Origin: Bacilli bacterium
GTDB taxonomy: Bacteria; Bacillota; Bacilli; Paenibacillales; NBRC-103111
Length of the DNA stretch: 36,468 bases
Assembly: GCA_028287395.1 (NCBI GenBank)
Contig: JAQBPR010000151.1
Location: forward strand, 1 to 36,468
Direction: 5' to 3'
This document shows, one piece after another, positions 33,580 to 36,468 of the stretch. The number at the start of each line of letters is the position of its first letter. Position 1 is the stretch's first letter. The position numbers were made by a program, and so were the translations under genes. The notes beneath the pieces are model-generated. The model did no database searches. It was not told the origin of the DNA and worked only from the letters and a program-made list of their open reading frames with translations.

Positions 33580-33604
33580 GGGGCTGTCCTAAAAGTCACT
33601 TTTC
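33580..33604 (+). other. Possible insertion-sequence end remnant
   Basis: GGGGCTGTCCTAAAAGTCAC resembles the terminal inverted repeat of many Bacillales transposases of the IS1182/IS5 type. No matching right end or transposase is present in the window, so only a scar is seen. Confidence 0.35.
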
Positions 33605-33639
33605 TATTTTAAGCTTCCACTTTGAAGGTAATAACAAAT

Positions 33640-33695
33640 TAAAACTAGACCTCCCATTCCACTTCATAGTGGTTTTGGAGGTCTAGTTGTTTTTG
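33640..33695. terminator. Strong bidirectional terminator
   Basis: AACTAGACCTCC (33643-33654) pairs perfectly with GGAGGTCTAGTT (33677-33688), with an inner CCACT/AGTGG stem and T-runs on both sides. It ends the HxlR gene and the convergent LysM gene. Confidence 0.88.
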
Positions 33696-33733
33696 TTTTG
33701 TGATGACTCATTAGGATGAACGACATCTTATTT

Positions 33734-35008
33734 TTATAATAATTTGCGCACATGAAAATTATCTTCAAGCAAAACCCAATTTTGAGGGAACGGATAGCCT
33801 AATTCCCAATAACTAATACCTCGCAATCTGTAATCCTTTACAGTGTCAAACTTAGCTTGTGCGCTACGCGCATCTTCAAACCAGACTTCATGCGTGCGTC
33901 CTTGTACATCCGTATACCGATAAAATGGAGATTGAGATTTAGAGTCATATTGGATCATTGCACCATATTGAACGGCCCGACGGATAGCTTCTTGCATACT
34001 AAATGTCTCCGCCTCTTGTCCTTGTACGTGGGGAAGAACCCAATCGCGCGCGTATAACTGGAATCCCATCCATATTTTATTTCTTGGAATGACCGTTACT
34101 GCGTAATCAAGGACAGCTCTTATTTGGTTAATTGGCGATATTGCCTGAGGCGGGCCTAACCGATATCCCCATTCATAAGTCATTAGAACAACAAAGTCGA
34201 GAATCTCCCCATGCACGGCGTAATCGTGTGCTTCATATAACAATCCCTTTTGTTCTGCGCTTGTTTTTGGGGCAAGGGAGGACGACACGAAAAATCCTTC
34301 CGTATGCAGCCGGGTTACCGTACGACGAAGGAATTGATTGTATAACTCACGATCATTAGGTAAAACACTTTCAAAATCGATATTTAGTCCTCGATAGCCT
34401 TTGTTTTTCATCATATTTATGATATTAGTCAGTAAGCTGGCTTGTAATTCAGGGCTAGCCAAAATTGTGTGTGCAAGAGTGGAACCTAGCTCTGTTGCTG
34501 AAAAATTAGTAATGACCATCATCGGTACGACGTAATTCGATAGCGCAGCTTGAACAACCTCATTATCATTGATGGATTCCAAACTTCCATCTTCTCGTAT
34601 TCGATAAACAAAAGGGCTTAAATAGGTTAAATGTGGGGCAACATTCCGCACAATTTGCACACCTTGTTCTCCAAATTTGCTAGTAAAAGCATTTACGTCT
34701 ATTGTAGGTCTGGATTTTTCCGGGATTCTTAATATTTGTCCGGGATAGATTAAAGAAGGATTCGTGATTCGATTCTCTTGCATAATCGCCTGCACCGTTG
34801 TTCCATAACGTTGGGCAATCATCCAAAGGTTATCCCCATACTGAACAATATATTGAAGGGGGGGTGTAGGGATAACAAGCGCAAGACCAACTACTAACTG
34901 ATTGGGATTTGACAGTTCATTGACTGTGATAATCTGATTGATGCCGACACCATACCGTTGGGAAAGTAACCATAGGCTTTCTCCCCTCTGGACCACATGA
35001 ATTTTCAC
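33734..35008 (-). CDS. LysM-GH18 spore cortex-lytic enzyme (SleL/YaaH family)
   Basis: Two N-terminal LysM peptidoglycan-binding modules (about 2-46 and 52-95), then a glycoside hydrolase 18 domain (about 103-424) with the catalytic motif GLNIDFE (Asp211, Glu213). The layout and length (424) are those of SleL/YaaH, a cortical-fragment N-acetylglucosaminidase carried in the spore coat and acting in germination. There is no signal peptide, as expected for a coat protein made in the mother cell. The start is GTG at 35008 with GAGAGGA upstream. AATATGA at 35063-35069 reads TCATATT on the coding strand, a sigma-E -35 match, but the -10 spacing is not ideal. Confidence 0.9.
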   Translation of the reverse strand: MKIHVVQRGESLWLLSQRYGVGINQIITVNELSNPNQLVVGLALVIPTPPLQYIVQYGDNLWMIAQRYGTTVQAIMQENRITNPSLIYPGQILRIPEKSRPTIDVNAFTSKFGEQGVQIVRNVAPHLTYLSPFVYRIREDGSLESINDNEVVQAALSNYVVPMMVITNFSATELGSTLAHTILASPELQASLLTNIINMMKNKGYRGLNIDFESVLPNDRELYNQFLRRTVTRLHTEGFFVSSSLAPKTSAEQKGLLYEAHDYAVHGEILDFVVLMTYEWGYRLGPPQAISPINQIRAVLDYAVTVIPRNKIWMGFQLYARDWVLPHVQGQEAETFSMQEAIRRAVQYGAMIQYDSKSQSPFYRYTDVQGRTHEVWFEDARSAQAKFDTVKDYRLRGISYWELGYPFPQNWVLLEDNFHVRKLL

Positions 35009-35117
35009 AAATAATCCTCTCTTTCCTCATAACGTCTATGGTATCGTATTCCACGCATGCCTAATATGATTTAGGCTAATACCCAAAATGTTTTAAGGAA
35101 AGTAGAAATCTTTTCAA

Positions 35118-35339
35118 TTATTTATGGATGATAAGGTTGCTAAACTGGACCAAGGCTTCTGTGAATGTAAGGATATGCGCCTTTCTGCGCTGATTGTTAC
35201 AAAGTATAGCTGCACGTGTTTTTGTTCGGCTCATCCCCATTATGGGTAATTGAAACATACCGAAGCGCTCTTTTTTTGACAAAGGCCAAATCTTAGGCCC
35301 TACCGGGATGTTTAGTTCAACAAATGGAAAAGGAGCCAC
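35118..35339 (-). CDS. Hypothetical 73-residue basic protein
   Basis: An open frame from GTG 35339 with GAGGAG 11 bases upstream, in an otherwise empty gap. The product is basic, with aromatic- and Pro-rich beginning (APFPFVELNIPVGPKIWPLS) and a Lys/Arg-rich middle; no family recognised. Coding status is uncertain because there is no other support. Confidence 0.35.
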   Translation of the reverse strand: MAPFPFVELNIPVGPKIWPLSKKERFGMFQLPIMGMSRTKTRAAILCNNQRRKAHILTFTEALVQFSNLIIHK

Positions 35340-35414
35340 GGCAAAGCAAGCTCCTCAACTCCCGTTTAACAAAGTATCTATTCAAGTGGTTTTGATACAG
35401 AAAGTAATTCATTC

Positions 35415-35855
35415 TCACTTTCTAAATACCGAAGTGTTCGTTCGACGTCTCCCAAAGCCACTCATCAACGGCACAATGAATTTAAGCATCCACATACCTA
35501 TTTTCATGAAACCGCCAAAAGATCCCAAAAAACCTCCGCCTCCTGTTCCACCTAAACTACCAAAAAGTCCGCCCAAACCACCCGAATTACCGAGCAAGCT
35601 AGCCAAGCCACCTAACCCTGAAATGTTTGCCTTAGCCTTAGTCGAATTTCTGGGGAGAGTCTTTTTCCCCTTCACACCTTCAAAAAGTAATTCTTGACCT
35701 TGCAGGCCACGAATAATTCCACAGTAGCAACTTCCATCCCTTAAAACAATAAGAACGGGTACCTTATTTATAACATCCTTAATTTGGGCAGTCGCTTGTG
35801 CAATTTCCATGTTCCTTGATCGTCTATTAGTGGACTTATATTTTGTTTTCTTCAT
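35415..35855 (-). CDS. Sm-like N-terminus with glycine-rich tail, unknown function
   Basis: Not recognised as a named family. Numbered from ATG 35855 (146 residues): a basic head (KKTKYKSTNRRSRN), a short beta-rich segment VLIVLRDGSCYCGIIRGLQ then ELLFEGVKGKK (about 33-62) resembling an Sm/SH3-like barrel strand pattern, a long Gly/Leu/Ser/Phe-rich low-complexity stretch (about 75-118, GGLGGLFGSLGGTGGGG) and a hydrophobic helix (FMKIGMWMLKFIVPLM) near the end. An in-frame ATG at 35876 overlaps the ribosome site AGAGGAAG, so 35855 is preferred. Gly-rich composition recalls spore-surface proteins, but that is only a guess. Confidence 0.6.
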   Translation of the reverse strand: MKKTKYKSTNRRSRNMEIAQATAQIKDVINKVPVLIVLRDGSCYCGIIRGLQGQELLFEGVKGKKTLPRNSTKAKANISGLGGLASLLGNSGGLGGLFGSLGGTGGGGFLGSFGGFMKIGMWMLKFIVPLMSGFGRRRTNTSVFRK

Positions 35856-35983
35856 CTTACAAGCACTTCCTCTCATCGCACTCGTCCCTTGTTTTCTATT
35901 CTATGACGACTCATTTGAAGTTGACTGAGCATGTATGGAGAAAGAAATGAATCCATTGTAAAAATTTATAATAAGCTCAAAAA

Positions 35984-36192
35984 TTAACGCTCTATAGGAA
36001 TGCTATCGTTTCCGATAGCGAAATAACTCGATGTAAGAAAAAGAACCATCCCATTCCTTCATCACGTATGTCGGTTACACATACACCAGCGCTAGAAAGC
36101 CCTTCATGAAGTTTTTCTATCTCGTTGGTGGTGAAACCAAATATTGGTTTTGCTACATTTTTTTCTTTTAAAAAGTAAATACTAATTACCAT
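35984..36192 (-). pseudogene. Decayed VOC-superfamily (glyoxalase-like) gene remnant
   Basis: The minus-strand frame from 36192 reads KPIFGFTTNEIEKLHEGL, SAGVCVTDIRDEG and GWFFF, the second half of a vicinal-oxygen-chelate protein. It then leaves the family at 36030 or so. In another frame the sequence continues as YFAIGNDSIPIER to a stop at 35984, the expected C-terminal end. So a frameshift (small deletion around the DxxGN motif) has occurred, and the N-terminal half is missing too. Confidence 0.6.
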
Positions 36193-36226
36193 AGTTGCGA
36201 TTACATTATAAAAAGCAAATTACAAT

Positions 36227-36284
36227 AAATTACTTAATATATAATAGTAATTTACTTGTATATTGTTATTAGGTATTTTATAGT
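36227..36284 (+). promoter_or_regulatory. Promoter and inverted-repeat operator of the FMN reductase gene
   Basis: TTGTAT (36256-36261), 17 bases, TATAGT (36279-36284). Upstream and touching the -35 is an inverted repeat AAATTACT (36227-36234)/AGTAATTT (36246-36253), and the overlapping palindrome AGTAATTTACT (36246-36256). The half-sites resemble those of HxlR/YodB-type repressors. Confidence 0.6.
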
Positions 36285-36346
36285 GTAAGATGGACAAATA
36301 ACATCAAACTATTTGGTGATTCAACTACACAGGAGGAAAAAACACA

Positions 36347-36468
36347 ATGTCAAAATTAAATATCGGAATCATCTTAGGAAGCACACGTCAGGGACGTGTA
36401 AGTCCACAAGTAGGAAACTGGGTAAAAGGAATTGCTGACAAACGCGGGGATGCAGATTATGAAATTGT
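36347..36468 (+). CDS. NADPH-dependent FMN reductase, 5' part (cut by window end)
   Basis: ATG at 36347 with AGGAGG 10 bases upstream opens a frame to the window edge. The first 40 residues (NIGIILGSTRQGRVSPQVGNWV) contain the flavodoxin-fold phosphate-binding loop GSTRxGR of NADPH-dependent FMN reductases and azoreductase-like quinone reductases. An HxlR-type operator lies over its promoter, and an HxlR regulator is encoded 2.8 kb upstream, a combination used for quinone/electrophile stress in Bacillus. Confidence 0.85.
   Translation, partial: MSKLNIGIILGSTRQGRVSPQVGNWVKGIADKRGDADYEI

Noticed and set aside
1..36468. CRISPR arrays, tRNA and rRNA genes
   Set aside because: No regularly spaced repeats with unique spacers and no cloverleaf or rRNA-like segment were seen on either strand.

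Overview
The window looks like a chromosomal piece from a spore-forming, low-to-mid GC Gram-positive of the Bacillales, most likely Paenibacillaceae. This rests on gene content: a ytxC-thrS pair with a T-box leader, a LiaFSR system, an AbrB-like regulator, a LysM-GH18 spore cortex-lytic enzyme, a YuiC-like 3D-domain protein, a GlnR/TnrA-type operator and Bacillus-like terminators. No rRNA, tRNA or CRISPR array was seen.

Left end (1-2.8 kb): a large serine recombinase gene lies tail-to-tail with the 5' part of prkA, a sporulation-associated AAA+ kinase/protease gene. PrkA homology stops abruptly at residue 288, next to the recombinase. An integrated element, mostly outside the window to the left, therefore appears to have split prkA. 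This resembles the skin-type elements that are excised during sporulation, and it is the most interesting observation in the window.

2.9-13.3 kb is mixed housekeeping and surface functions: a PD-(D/E)XK-like DUF2161 protein, a thioredoxin-reductase-like flavoprotein, a membrane coiled-coil protein coupled to a phosphodiester glycosidase, a 30-residue membrane peptide, AbrB-like, TrmL, an orphan PhoP-like response regulator with its own array of PhoP-like boxes, SerC, a Tat-exported DUF1501 protein with its DUF1800 partner, and a VanY/LdcB-type carboxypeptidase lipoprotein. Two copies of a hairpin-rich MITE-like repeat with terminal inverted repeats lie in two divergent intergenic regions.

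13.3-25 kb is biosynthesis and envelope stress: a type I (beta-like) glutamine synthetase with a GlnR/TnrA box, DAHP synthase with a tandem 18-bp repeat against its promoter, IspH and a DUF2062 protein, then an OmpR-type two-component pair next to htrA (direct-repeat operator upstream), YugN and LiaFSR.

25-36.5 kb: an ammonium transporter with a GlnR/TnrA-like site over its promoter, a soluble chemotaxis receptor carrying a C-terminal Cache-like domain, small hydrophilic proteins, a 3D-domain protein, thrS with T-box, ytxC, an HxlR regulator, the LysM-GH18 enzyme, an Sm-like/glycine-rich protein, a decayed VOC-family gene and the start of an NADPH-dependent FMN reductase cut by the window edge. 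Nitrogen control (glnA, amt), cell-envelope stress (htrA, the adjacent two-component pair, LiaFSR) and sporulation (prkA, ytxC, the LysM-GH18 gene, AbrB-like) are the recurrent themes.
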